Source: Lytechinus pictus (taxonomy: Eukaryota > Echinodermata > Echinoidea > Temnopleuroida > Toxopneustidae). From it: DNA of 64,000 bases. Under the pieces are notes generated by a model. That model saw only the letters and a list, made by a program, of their open reading frames with translations, ran no database searches and had not been told where the DNA came from. Position numbers and translations under genes: made by a program. Position 1 is the stretch's first letter, and each line of letters starts with the position of its first letter. This document shows positions 38,739 through 51,418 of the stretch, one piece after another. The stretch covers positions 59,419,920-59,483,919 of the forward strand of contig NC_087247.1 in NCBI RefSeq assembly GCF_037042905.1. Reading direction: 5' to 3'.

Positions 38739-39624
38739 CTTGGTTTCTCCTACAAAATTGATGACAACAAATATTAATATTTAATACATGTATGTGTCAC
38801 TCATTTGAACCTGATAATTGACATTGTCACCACATATCTTCATACATGTATGGCCTTGCATTTTGAACTCTGCCTGGCACAAAAAGGTGGTTTTGTTACC
38901 CCTTTTCAATTCAATTTGGTTTAACACAATATCAGTGTCATTTGAAAGCTAAATATAGGCCTACTCTACATAACATACTCTATATTGTTCCGCTTGTTTT
39001 GTCGCATTTACGCTGCAAAGTGTTGATGCCTCTACGTTCATTGGTCACAAACAAAACAATATGTTTGCCCACACATGCCGGCATGACGTTTAGGGCCGAT
39101 AAATTCGAGCAAGAAAAATAAGAAATCCTGCTTCATACTATTATTTTCATAACTATACCTGGTTGACAAAGGTTAGGAAATAATAGTACCATGTGAAAAA
39201 AGATAAGGATATATAGGCCTTAACTTAATTCATAGTCTTTGGCAACACTGAATTTCTGATGTATTTCTTTATTATAGTGGCGCACTGGTCTGACCCTGGC
39301 CTGGGTTAACTCCCCCAAAGTCATATCACAACACATGTGCCAAGTAAAGGCACACAGACTAATGTCAAGGCACAATACTCCATGTGCGATGCATGCACGT
39401 ACGCAATAGAAAAGTGTGTAACATAATGCATTCTTGACCTATTGGAGTACTTTTTTAGAACACAAAAGAGCTTGTTGTAGCTCAATCCAAACTCCGACTC
39501 AAATCATGACCTGCATTGGCCTAAAAAAAAAAACGCACAAGACTCCCGAGTCCGTTACAAAAGTGATATTTTGAGGAATTTTAAAGTGTGTGTTGTGTAT
39601 GGTGGTATGACCTTAAAGGCTTAA

Positions 39625-41326
39625 AGTTGAATTAAGAAGGGGGTGAGTTTCCATAAATATAGGTTCTACATACAATATATAGTATATATAAGTTGTTCAA
39701 ACACATAGCATGTCACAATAATCCTCTGCCTTCTCGATATTTTGCTTTGAAAGTCTATGAAATTAGCCACCTGTCAGAGCCCGAGAGACGAGTGTACAGA
39801 AAAGTCACTCGGAGTGTGACGTCACCGGGGGGAATTTAGTATAAGAGGTGCCTGAATGTCATACAGAAATGCTATGCAGAGAGAGAAAGATATTTTACAA
39901 TTTTTTTTCAAAGCAACTCAAATCAAACAAATAGGACTGATATGTACAAATCTTTACTTTCCCTGTATAAAAAACAGTATGAATAACCACCATGAACTCT
40001 TCAATCATGATGTAAGATAGCAAACAGTGAGTTATCGAATGATATTTTCACTATTTCTCATTTATTTTATCACGATGTTCAATCAAGTGAGTAGCTGGAA
40101 AGTAATTCCGGCGGCTAGCTCAGCGCGCGCTGAACGCATAATACTAGTACCTGACTAGTATACCCAGTTGTTGTGTGTCCGGACAGGTTGTGTGTCCGGA
40201 CGATCAATTTTAGAAAGTCATTTGGAAAAAATTACAAGCGAAGTTTCATCAAATTTTAGTACAAAATTTTAGAAAATATTATAGAGAACAAAATAGAAGA
40301 TGATTACAACTATTGAATTCATATTTTTAGTGTAATCTTAAGACAAAAAAGAAGGCTTCAAAAATATAAAGTGTCCGGACACCCGATCCCCCATCCTACA
40401 CACAACACCCAGGCATTGAGTGTACTGTTATGGTCTGGTATGTCGACTTAGTTCATGGCCGTGCAGCGATCCCCTGGCGTTTTTTCTTCTTTTCTTTTGT
40501 CTTTGACTCCACTTTTATATCCTCTGGATCATTTCCACTCATAGCTCATTCCACAGAACAATCTTGAACCAAACGTATAGTATTCTTTCTCGGCCTTCTG
40601 AGTTGTTTTCTATATTTAATTACGCTAGGGGTCACCGTCACACATACAAACGCAATGCGGAAGTGAGTTGAAGACAGAAAGATATATAGTAATTAGTATA
40701 CATCTCTATGGTTGAAGACAACAAGAACGGTACGGTAGCTCGACAGCTAGCTGCGCCAGAGCGGGCGGCCGGTCGGCACAAAGCAATTCCGCAACCAACT
40801 GTGTTTTTTTGCAAGAGCCGCGTCACACGCGGATAAATATGTCATAATAACACGTCTGCTACTTTATCGACTGGTGAGAAGATCTCGATCAAATTTCATA
40901 TTATTTACCTTGAAATTATTCCTTTAGGGTCTATGGTATCATTCTGAGGGAATTCACATATTTGGAATAATAGTACGGCCACAAATATTTTAATCATTTC
41001 CTCTTTGCAAGTTCTATGGCTCGCAGATACAACTTCAACTGCAGTTATTCCATATGAAGGAGTACGTGCATAGTACACAAAACGGCACTGCCTTGTTTAC
41101 TACACCGGGACCGAATACCCCCCGGTGACGTCACACTCAAAGAACACCCGTCTCGGTAGGCATTGCAGGAGCGAACTCAGGGAAAATGGGTAGGGATAAA
41201 TCGTTCAAATTCACTATTTTGAAAAAAGAAAATGGGGGGTCGAATCACCTATTAGTGTTTGGGGGGTTGTAAGGTTGCTATTAATGTAAATATCTCAATA
41301 TTTGGAATCGTCTTCTTAATTCAACT
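39625..41326. mobile_element. TTAA-flanked 1.7-kb inverted-repeat element upstream of NEK4
   Basis: TTAA at 39621-39624 and 41327-41330. Ends AGTTGAATTAAGAAG and CTTCTTAATTCAACT are exact inverses. A second inverted block further in (about 39787-39834 against 41117-41157) contains GAGTGTGACGTCACCGGGGG. No coding frame seen. It lies 0.9-2.6 kb upstream of the NEK4 start exon. Confidence 0.75.
40162..40412. mobile_element. Nested element with GTGTCCGGACA termini
   Basis: TTGTTGTGTGTCCGGACA at the left and GTGTCCGGACACCC...CACACAACA at the right, possibly with an ACCCAG duplication. About 130 bases of it recur at 44728-44860. It sits inside the 1.7-kb TTAA element. Confidence 0.55.
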
Positions 41327-41330
41327 TTAA

Positions 41331-43243
41331 TTCAAGTATTACCTCTCATTTTGTGCACTGTCAAATATCTCAATATCTAATTAATATCTTGAAAATCTGA
41401 TAACACTAACAGAAAAAGCAACCTAAAATAACCCAGATTAATAATTTTTTTAATGATAGTGTCTCTACATCTATTTGTGAAAATATTGGCAAAACATCAC
41501 AAGTTAACCTTTTGCGTCCGCTTTGAGGAAATCTGAACCTCTCGACAAAATACGACAAGCATCAAGAAATTGCCTTTTTGTGAGCAGAGGACTTCAAACA
41601 AGTAAAATGTGATTACAGCTAATTTTATGGCATTTTGACCTCTATCTGATACAATTACTTTACCTTGATTACATGATTTCTTTTAAAGCTTGGCAAAACG
41701 ATCGTCATGATCACACAACTCGTCAAAACTTACTCAGTACTTCTTCATGATTGCGACTTAGAGCTTTCAATTAACTGCGGCCCTTCCAACGGTGCCGTTG
41801 ATCTCCGACCTTAGCAGAGGAAGAACACAGGAGAGATCGTGCGCAAATTAAGGTCACACTTTTTAATGACTTTTTCAGCTGAGCGCGCACTAGTCAATCG
41901 CCGTAGAAATTAAAATTCTTAGATCGCGATACCAGCAAAACCCTTGACCTATTCCATAGACCAGAGAGTGATTTCGACTTGAGGATCTTGCCTTCCGTTT
42001 GATTTTAATTAATTTTGTGTGAACTGTGATAATTTTTTTATTGAATATGAAATTCATGATCATTTATGAAATATGCACAAACATGGTCACTCCATCATAC
42101 TGCATAATGTACATGTACCGGTATGTAGATCTATAGATCTCAAAAGGGCGTAAAATTTGGGGGTGCATATATATGCACCCTCCCGCTGAGCTCTCGAGTC
42201 TGGCACTGGCAGAGGAGTTCCAATACTGACAAAAAAAAAAAAAATTATAACTGTTACATGTACTAACATCAGACATGTCAGATCTCTAGAGTCTAGGCCT
42301 ACCCCCTTCTGCTTTCAACAGCTGATTTTATTTTCTGAACTTTACTAGACTTTGCACGCCCCCACCCCCCCATTCCACTTTAGTTTCACCTTTCCATGGC
42401 CTTGCTCAAAGTCAAACCAGCCTACGCCTTGGTTCTATCTAACTTAGAATTCCCCATACTATAGCACCTTAGCGGCGCGGGTCCAGTTTTGTGCCTCGGA
42501 TATCACTATCAGTATCACTAACTAAGCTAAGGTAAGGATTCCGTGTCACAATCAATAGCAATGAATAGACCTTCATCCATATAATCGAGGTAAGTGCATG
42601 ATTTATTTTTTCCCCTTTTATTTGGGGTGCTATTGCGACCCCATTCTACCCCATTTTTTGAGAGTATCCTCTGCCTAATATTACACGGACGAGTCCAGGG
42701 CTCCGGCCCGGCGAAGCGGGCCGGAGCTCCCTGGGTTTGCCGCTAACCTTAATCAGACAGAGGCAGAGCCTTCCAATCCCGGACCAAAACCAGAGCTTGG
42801 TTTACGTTTGGTTATCGATTTGGTAATTATACTAGTGGCATAAATGATAAATGTTGCTGAAAAATCATATAGTGACGTCTAAAACAATTATAAATTGGCA
42901 AATCTCTTACCCCTTGCAATATTCCACGGAATAAAGAGAACAATTTACTGTGAATTCCTTAACTTACGGGATAAATTAGAAAGAAATTTAATCGTTCCTC
43001 TAGCAACGAAACGCCACAGTTCGAGGATGAGAGAAAGACTGGTATACTACTACGGTAACATTTCTTTGGACATTGAGTCTAATTCCCCGTATATATATCG
43101 TGCTAACCCAGGGAGCTCCCTGGGTTAATACCGTGCATGTACCTCGAGATTTTGGGCTTCTTATCGACAATAAAAGTCTAGAAAGAAAAGAAATGTATCT
43201 ACCCCAAATTTTCAAATTCCATAAAACTTATAGCATGTATGAT
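41331..43243. other. Intergenic region with GC-rich palindromes
   Basis: No gene recognised. Contains a GC-rich hairpin at 42695-42733 (arms CTCCGGCCCG/CGGGCCGGAG) and a 24-base perfect palindrome at 43104-43127 centred on GAGCTC. Both share GAGCTCCCTGGGTT. Confidence 0.5.
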
Positions 43244-44727
43244 CAGGGGCGGCGGAACATGGTTTCGTACGGGGGAGGGGGCAAAGCCCCCCCCCCCCCG
43301 GCAAAGAGTTGATTATCAATATCCAGTTTTCATGTTGGAATATCACACATTTTTTGGCTCGTGCTTCGCGCTCGCATCAATAATTATTAAAGGTCAAGTT
43401 CACCTCAGAAAAATGTTTATTTGAATCAATAGAGAAAAATCAGACAAGCATAATGCTGAAAACTTCATCAAAATCGATGAAAAATAAGAAAGTTATAACA
43501 TTTTAAAATTTCGCTTATTTTTCACAAAATAGTAATATGCACAATTTAGTCACATGCAAATGAGAGAATCGATGATGTCCCTCACTCACTATTTCTTTTG
43601 TTTTTTATTGTTTGAATTATACAATATTTCATTTTTTACAGCAATAAGGACCAACTTGACTGAACAATAAAACGTTAAACAATGATCATGTTCAGGGAGA
43701 AATACAATTTTTTCACAGGACAATGTGGAGAAATTTTGAATATTTTATATATCTTATAATAAAATACAAAATAAAAAGTGAGTGAGTGATGTCATCAGTT
43801 CCCTCATTTGCATACCGACCAGGATGTGCATATAACTATTTTGTGAAATTAAGCGAAACTTCAAGACAAATGTCATAACTTTCTTATTTTACATCCGATT
43901 TTGATGAAATTTATATACGCTTGTTTGATTTTTCCTTCAAATAAACTTTTTCTTGTGGTGGACTTGTCCTTTAAGGTACTCATTCTGTTCCTGGTAAAGT
44001 GCTTTTCAGTTTGGAATATCACACATTTTTTGCTTGTGTTTTGCGTTTGCACCAATTATTGTTTATTAAGGAATAAATCGGTCATTTTTGTTCCTGGTCA
44101 TATAAAATGCCTATATATACACTTTCCAATTTTCTGGTTAGAATATCACAAATTTTCAGCTCGCGCTTTGCGCTCGCATTATTCGATTAGTGAGATATGT
44201 ATATAGCCCGTATCCTATTCATGAGTCACTATAAATGCAGTCTTTAAAAGATTCCTTTTCTGGTCAGTATATTAACATTTTCAGCTCGCGCTTTGCGCTC
44301 GCGTTAATTCTTTAGTTAGATTCACATCCTTCTTTCATGATTACAAAATTTGCTCGGAATATTTACTTTTCATGTCTTATTACATGAACTTTCCAAAAGT
44401 TTGAGTTCGTGATTCGCGCTCGCAACATCTCGCAAGGATGCCCTTTTTAACAGTAATTAGGTCCATATTGACCAAAAAGCGAGTTTTACAACTTCAGATT
44501 TGAAAATTTTTCCAAACCGCTCGCTCGCGAAAACTAAAATCTAAACATATATCTTATCAATCAGAAATCACTTTTAAAAAATGGCTCAACTTAATTACTA
44601 CAAAACACACAACTTCTTCATACAGATGATAATCTCACGGTGAAAATATCCGTTTGCACCAAAATGCCCTTTTTTACTTTGCCCCCCCCCCCAAAAAAAA
44701 GGATGAAAATACGTTCTGCCGCCCCTG
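43244..44727. mobile_element. hAT-like element carrying a GCTCGCGC tandem array
   Basis: CAGGGGCGGCGGAAC at the left is mirrored by GTTCTGCCGCCCCTG at the right, the CAGGGGCGG terminus seen in hAT-type elements. Inside, motifs of the form GCTCGCGCTTTGCGCTCGCA repeat at about 43356, 44032, 44159, 44283 and 44404. A TTAA MITE (43391-43970) is nested in it. No clear 8-base target duplication and no transposase frame. Confidence 0.65.
43391..43970. mobile_element. TTAA-flanked fold-back MITE, copy C
   Basis: TTAA at 43387-43390 and 43971-43974; starts AGGTCAAGTTCACC, ends GTGGACTTGTCCT. Arms of roughly 170 bases contain AAATAAGAAAGTTAT and its inverse. It interrupts the GCTCGCGC array, so it is the younger insertion. 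Confidence 0.82.
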
Positions 44728-44860
44728 GTACAAAATGTTAGGCATTAGAACAAAATAGACGATGATTACAACTATTGAATTCGTATTTTTTGTATAATCC
44801 AAATACCAAAAAAAGGCTTCAAAATTATCAAGTGTCCGGACACCCCACCCCCATCCTACT
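44728..44860. repeat. Second copy of the GTGTCCGGACA-ended repeat
   Basis: Matches 40259-40400 over GATGATTACAACTATTGAAT and AGTGTCCGGACACCC. Its left part is absent at the hAT-like border. An (ATC)n microsatellite follows at 44908-44977. Confidence 0.6.
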
Positions 44861-45169
44861 TGTCGGATAAAACGTCTGACAGGTCCTTTTCATGAAACGC
44901 TCTCTGATCATCATCATCATTATTTTATTTCTCAACGTCTCATCAACATCGTCATCATCATAATCATCATCATCATTCCACTGCTGAATCGGAAGGCGAT
45001 GAGAGCGAATTATCTGAAAAAATCCACCAAAAAGCCAACTACAAGGCGCAGCCATCAAAAGAATTAAAGCAGAAACCAGAAAAGCGATTATCTAAAAAGT
45101 ATGACAGCCGGAGTGCCGGGTGGAGCGACAATCAAACAAGGAAAATTTTTAGCATACACAGCATGATTT

Positions 45170-48100
45170 TATAATCATGAATAGTTGCCATTTATTAAGC
45201 TTAAATGTTCGTGGAATGAGGTATGAGAAAAAAGAAATCAAATATTTCACCGGCTCACACATCAAACATTAAGGAAACTTTATCTTTCTTCAAGAAACTT
45301 TTTGGTCATGTGACTTGGAAAAACTTGTGAGAAATGAATGACAGGGTCCATGTTTCTTTTCGCATGGAACAAACCATTCACGTATAGCTTGCTATACATT
45401 TTCAGCATGGTTTATGTAGAATATGTTCAGTTCATTATGTGAAAAAGATGGAAGAATACTATTTTTGCAAGTTAACATACAAAACACTGTTTCAATATGA
45501 GGTAATATGCACCAACCCTAAGAAAATGTATAGAGAGATTTGTTTTCACTTAATTTTGCATAAGATTGAAGAAGTGTCCTAGAGATGATAAAAATCTTTC
45601 ACCACCTTTCGAATTAATTTTAGGAGGTGATTAAAATTGTGTTCTTAATGTTAGAAAGGACATTTTGGGTGCGAAAAATATTACGGGAATTTTACGTATA
45701 AAAAAAACTATTGCAAAATATTGAATAGACATTTGGAGAAAGATTAATAAAAAGGTTAAGCAGTTTACATGGAGGAACATTACGTTTAAAGGAGACTCAA
45801 GATAAGATTTTTGGTTGGTCGATTCTCAAATTTCGCACAAAACTTTATCATGTGATCAGACCTGCAATACGGGCTGATCATAATGCGATTTCGCTAAAAG
45901 TTAGATTAAATAATATTGAAACATTGGACCTGCATGGATATTGGAAAATGAATATAATTATCTATCCTACAAGATGAAGACTATCAGAACAAAATAATTA
46001 AATTAACTCATGATATATCTAAGATGCAATTTTTTATAGATTGTTCCTTGGGCCTGATGTTGCCATCATAAAATGATGAAAAGTAGCCCATGACTGCCAC
46101 ATAAAAACCATAATTGAATTATTGCCTATGGGAGTTATCAAAAAGCAAAGTTTTTACAGAAATATTGTCAAAAAAATAAATGGTTATAAGAGATAACAAA
46201 TGTAAACTAGAAGCATTGCTTTGTTTACTTCAAAAGAAATGTGACTAACATAAAGAACAAACAGTTACACAAATGAATTAATTGATGTAAAACAAAAATT
46301 AGAAGAATAAAAAAAACAAGACAGAGACGAAAGGTGAGGGAATAAGAATCCGTGTAAATGAATGAAGGAAGGAAAAAATCAAATAAAAAAGAGAGAAATA
46401 AAACAGTAAAGATCTGAGAATGGAAAATGTACTTTTTATGAAAATAAAGCAATTATTAATGAAGTGCTATCATATTACACAAATTTGTATGAAAAATTAG
46501 AAATAGAAATAAATGAAACCAAGGATGTCATAATTATATACATAACGTATATAGAAAAAATGCCTTTTGACAGAAGAAGGATGCAAACGTTCCGGTTGTT
46601 TTTTTCGATTAGTAAAAATAAAACCACCGGCTCCAACGGAATCCCGAAATAATTTTACCAAACCTTCTGGTCTCACATAAAAGATATGGTAATAAATTAA
46701 TTAATGTTGATTTTTGGATCCCTTCAATGACATTATCTCCCATGGAGAGAAATTTGACATTTTTGTTTTAAGCAATTATTTAGGTGGTTTAAAGTTTTTA
46801 TTGAATTGTAATGATAAAGATATTACAAAGATCGTTTAAATCAAAATACCAAAGTATTATGGAGGAGTGTTATGTGTCAGACGACATAATAGAAATAATG
46901 ATAGCAGAAGAAATTCTTTGGTTTAATAAAAATATAATTGTTGATAAAAGTACTATTTTACAACGATTGGTTCAAAGTCCGTAATTTGTTCCTTATGATA
47001 TTTTTGAAAATGGATCATTCTCAAGAGTGTAGAAATCATTTCAAATTATGTTAAAGGAGAATGAAACTCTTGGAGCAAGTTAGCTTTTGTGAAAGCAGAA
47101 AAATCAAAGAATACGATCAACAAAACTTTGAGTAAAATAGGACTAGCAATAAAAGAGTTATGAGCATTTGAATGTCGAGATCACTAATGCTATGGAGATC
47201 CTCCCATCGGCAATGCGACCAAGATCTGTGATGTCACACACGTACAACTCTCCCATTTGGACACTGAAAATATACCCCAAAACATATCTTTTTGCTCATT
47301 CTAATCATATGACAAACGATTCATCAATGATATAATGTTGTGAAACCTCTGTACTTGTCATCTCATAAAGAGAACACCTCACCTTGTGATAGACTCTATA
47401 AAAGTGAGAATATACGTGAAATAAGTACTAAAGTAATGAGGGAGTTGTACGTGTGTGATTTCACAGATCTTGGTCGCATTGCCGATGGGAGGATCTACAT
47501 GGCACTAGTGATCTCAATATTCAAATGCTCATCATAACTTTCTTATTATTCATTCAATCTTCCTCAAACTTTCAACAATATGTTTCTTTGATTTTTCTCT
47601 CTGATATGGATTCAGCTGGTTTCAAGGGTTTCATTCTCCTTTAACCACTATAGAAGGTAAATTGAATTACACAAAGCAATACCAAATGCATGCATGGTTA
47701 CAAAACGTTATAGACCTAAAATATTTGTTGCAAAAGTCTTAATTACTTTACCATTTATGATTTTCATAAAAAGATTTTTAAAATGTATATGATTTAAGCA
47801 GTAAACAATATTCAGAATGATTTTGTTGTGTAATAGATTACCGTTGATCAACTTAGTGTTGATATTGATATGGTTACATGTTTTCACTACGTTGTTATTC
47901 ATTTATTAGAAGAGATTGATGCTAATGAACTTCCAGAATTTAGTTTCTAACTACTCTGTACGTAATTCACTTCCCACTCGGAAAAAACTTCACAAGTGGA
48001 AAATAATAGTAACTTATGCTTAAATTTTGATATTGAGGAAGACAATCGTGCTTTTTTTGACTGCGAGTTAAAATATCACTTTTATTTTCGTTGAAAATTT

Positions 48101-48270
48101 GATTTAAAAAGTCTTCCTGACTGAAATATGAGGTGTTTATTAAGATTGGAAAATACTGATGTAGATTTGGTAATATTCATCTCGTTATGGAGTATAAATT
48201 TATAAATTGCCGATTTTGGAGAGAAATTCAGTTGGTTTAGATAAAAGAAAGTACAGTCTTGTTTTCTTAT
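45170..48270 (+). pseudogene. Degenerate LINE (endonuclease to C-terminus), split by a MITE
   Basis: Broken plus-strand frames read an apurinic-endonuclease start (LLSLNVRGMRYEKKEI, then FLQET), DGRILFLQVNIQ, LILGGDFN, RADHNAISLKVRLN, the reverse-transcriptase lead-in KNKTTGSNGIPK and, after the MITE, a terminal RNSLPTRKKLHKWK stretch. Many stops and frameshifts. Clearly inactive; the type is non-LTR with AP endonuclease. Confidence 0.75.
47055..47640. mobile_element. TTAA-flanked fold-back MITE, copy D
   Basis: TTAA at 47051-47054 and 47641-47644; starts AGGAGAATGAAACTC, ends TTTCATTCTCCT. Arms of about 200 bases pair nearly throughout, including GGAGATCCTCCCATCGGCAA and its inverse. Inserted in the LINE. 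Confidence 0.85.
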
Positions 48271-48295
48271 TTAAAAGAGAGGTTGAAAAAAAGCC

Positions 48296-48874
48296 CCGGG
48301 GGGGCCACTTACATTGAAGAGTGGATACCATGCGCGACCAAAAAAACACGTAAAAAGGATGTCTTTTTCAAGATAGGGCACGTTACGTACGTAACGTGAT
48401 AAGGGTGTCAAAAACACAAAAATAATGAAAAAAGGGTATCTATTTCGCTAGGAAAGCTACGTGTTTAGGGTCAAATTTGCGGGGATGATAAAACAAAATA
48501 ATTTTTTTTTATAAAGGATGTTCTTTTTTCCATAACACTACGTGTTTTGAGTCCGATTTGCGCGAGGTGTGGAAGGTGGGGCCGTACATGTACTAACCAA
48601 ATGGCCAAATGGTATGTAAAGGTAAAAACGACGACCGACGGACCCGTACGTGACATAAAAATAAAATGTCGCTGTACTTGTTTAGGGGTTCATTTCAGGG
48701 AATACTTGCCAAGAGTATCGTTTTGTTTCCAATACTTGTTAAGGGTAGGGTTTCAGACGCCAATACTTGTTAAGGGGTGCATTTTCAGAATATGGAAAAT
48801 ACGTGTTTAGGGTGCTTTTCGAGACCCCTTGGTCGCGCATGGTATCCACTCGTCAATGGAAGTGGCCCCCCCGG
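48296..48874. mobile_element. Inverted-repeat element with CCGGGGGGGCCACTT termini
   Basis: Terminal inverted repeats of about 45 bases: CCGGGGGGGCCACTTACATT at the left and the mirror of CCACTTCCATTGACGAG at the right, both with GGATACCATGCGCGACCAA. Flanked by AAAAAAGCC on both sides (about 9-10 bases duplicated), as in Mutator-type elements. Internal units repeat ACGTGTTTAGGG/ACTTGTTAAGGG. Confidence 0.7.
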
Positions 48875-49737
48875 GAAAAAAGCCAAAATCAAATAACATA
48901 TAAGACAAAGAGAAGATAAATATTTACCGAACTGTTTGTTGAATTATATTTAATTGTATAATTTTCATTGTCAAAAGTTCATGATGGTAATTACTTTTTA
49001 TCATTTGTCTGTGTAACGCTTTGACTTTTGTAAATAAAATCCGGGAATAAAATCCGCGATTAGGAGGGAGGGGGAATATCAAGACGTTGCGTTAAAAGCA
49101 GAGGTCCATAAACTGAAAAAATGATCACCATTCTTCTACCATACCAAGAGCGATGTGCGTGCCATGCATGTAGTCTACAACTGTAGACCCACATCTGCAG
49201 TGTGTGTATCACAGCTGATTCAAGGAGTCTGCATAATAGACTATAGGTCTACTAGAGCCTGCAGATCTGGGTCTACAACATGTTTGACCAATGTACACGA
49301 AACGTGTACACAAGGCGGAGCTTGCTGAAACCCTCCGTTGCCAGTAGATACCATGATTGACAGCAGATTTGTGGAAGTAGGGGCAAGAGAGGGATTAGGA
49401 TCCAGCTGTTCTGACCATTTCTTATCTTGTGGAATTTAAACAAATAGGGTATACTCCTCTTTCACTTTTGGGGCTTGCTACATACACATAGGATCCATAT
49501 ACATGCATAGATACATATATGAATGTACTTGAGTAGTCAGGAGATGGAATGGTTTGGATGATAGGTCCATGATGATACCAAAGTCTGTAATAGCTCATGG
49601 TTATAATAGCATAGGGCATGTTTTGAAACATTTTTTGTTACAGCAAGGAACGTGTATGGAACTAATACAGTATATGAATGTGTAGAAGATGCCCTGATCA
49701 CCCCCGGGTCTTTTATAAGTGACATGGAATAAACCTT

Positions 49738-50080
49738 GTCTTTTTCTCTCTTTCTCTTCCTTTCTTTCCTTTTTTTCTTTTTTCCTCTTTTCATTCTTCT
49801 TGATTTTTTTTTCTTTTCCTCTTTTCTTCTCTTTTGTTTTCTTTCTTTTTTCTCTCTTCTTTTTCTCTTTATATCTTCCTTTCTTTCCTTTCCTTTCTTC
49901 CTTTTTCTTTCTTTCATTCATTCATTTTTTCCTTCCTTTTTTTTCATTTTTATCTCTTTCTCTCTCTCTCTCTTTCTTTCTTTCATTCTTTCCCTTCCTC
50001 CTCCTTTCTTATTTTTTCTAATTTTATTTTCATTTTTATTCATTTGCTCTCTCATTCTTCTTCCTTTCCTCCAATGTCCT
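49738..50080. repeat. Polypyrimidine tract (TTTC/TCTC rich)
   Basis: Nearly 340 bases of almost pure C/T on the plus strand. The lysine- and phenylalanine-rich open frames on both strands here are artefacts of composition. Confidence 0.9.
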
Positions 50081-50154
50081 GTTTCTTTTAATGTTATTTA
50101 TCATCCTACGTGTATCTTTATCATTTCTACAATATAATGGAACTGATTGATTAA

Positions 50155-50745
50155 AGGACAAGTCCACCCCAACAAAACTTGATTTGAATAAAAAGAGAAA
50201 AATTCAACAAGCATAACACTGAAAATTTCATCAAAATCGGATGTAAAATAAGAAAGTTATGACATTTAAAAGTTTCGCTTCATTTCACAAAACAGTTTGA
50301 TACGCACATCTCGGTCGGTATGCAAATGAGGGAACTGATGACATCACTCACTCACTATTTCTTTTGTATTTTATTATATGAAATGTGAAATATTTTTATT
50401 TTCTTGTCATTGTCATGGTGAAATGAAGTTTCATTCCTCCCTGAACACGTTTAACATTTTATGCTTCAGGCAAAGAGGTCCTAATCATCAAATTCGTAAA
50501 AATTGAAATATTGTGTAATTCAAACAATAAAAAACAAAAGAAATATTGAGTGAGTGACATCATCGACTCTCTCATTTGGATGTAACTGGCTCGTTCATAT
50601 AACTATTTTGTTAAAAATAAGCGAAACTTGGAAATGTCATAACTTTCTTATTTTACATCCGATTTTGATGAAATTTTCAGCATTGTGCTTGTCTGATCTT
50701 TCTCTATTGATTCAAATCAACATTTTTCTGAGGTAGACTTGACCC
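50155..50745. mobile_element. TTAA-flanked fold-back MITE, copy E
   Basis: TTAA at 50151-50154 and 50746-50749; starts AGGACAAGTCCACCCC, ends GGTAGACTTGACCC. Same sub-family as copies C and F. Confidence 0.82.
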
Positions 50746-51172
50746 TTAATGAACCAAACCGTTTTCTAAAGTACAAAATAAGAAATTATATGAAATTTTA
50801 GCGTGCAACATTAACCTTATGTACTACTCACATAAGATATGACTTGTTCTCCGGCCTTTCTTATACCCTCTTTATTTCTTCCCCTTCCTTTCCTTCTTGT
50901 TATCTTTTCTTTCTCTTTCTCTTTGTCTCTTTTCTTCTTTTCCGTTCCTTCTTCTTACATCTTAATAAATTAAGTTTTGTTTGCCCTGCCATTAGCATTT
51001 AGTTTCACATTTTCTTTATAATTCTATTCTTTCGACTTCAATGTTTCCTTCTTCATTAAGCCTATTGTGAATGTTTTGATGTTTTGTTTTATGGCTAATA
51101 TCAAATAAAGATAAATTATATATATTTCATTTACAGATGAGATTCAGACATCCCCATTGCACATGAAATACA

Positions 51173-51319
51173 GGGGCCGCGGAAGCGGGGGGGGGGGGGG
51201 GGGGGTGACCCCACTTTCAAAGCCGTGTACATAATCGTAAAAATGACCATATGATTGTGATTTTTTGCGTCATCAGCCCCCCCCCCCCCTACTTTGAAAA
51301 CCATTTCCACGGCCCCTGA
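51173..51319. mobile_element. Short hAT-like element with G/C tracts
   Basis: CAGGGGCCGCGGAAG at the left is mirrored by TTTCCACGGCCCCTG at the right. Poly-G (51189-51206) and poly-C (51279-51288) runs lie just inside. Confidence 0.6.
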
Positions 51320-51418
51320 AATATACACTGTTCATCATCACACCGGACACCTCGGGCCCACCCTGGATCCGCCTATGAAATGCATTTTTTTTTTTAGAAG
51401 AAGTAGCATACACTACAG

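Noticed and set aside
49537-50137. Several 85-133 residue open frames rich in Lys/Arg/Glu or Phe/Ser/Leu
   Set aside because: They are translations of a C/T-only tract and carry no gene signal.
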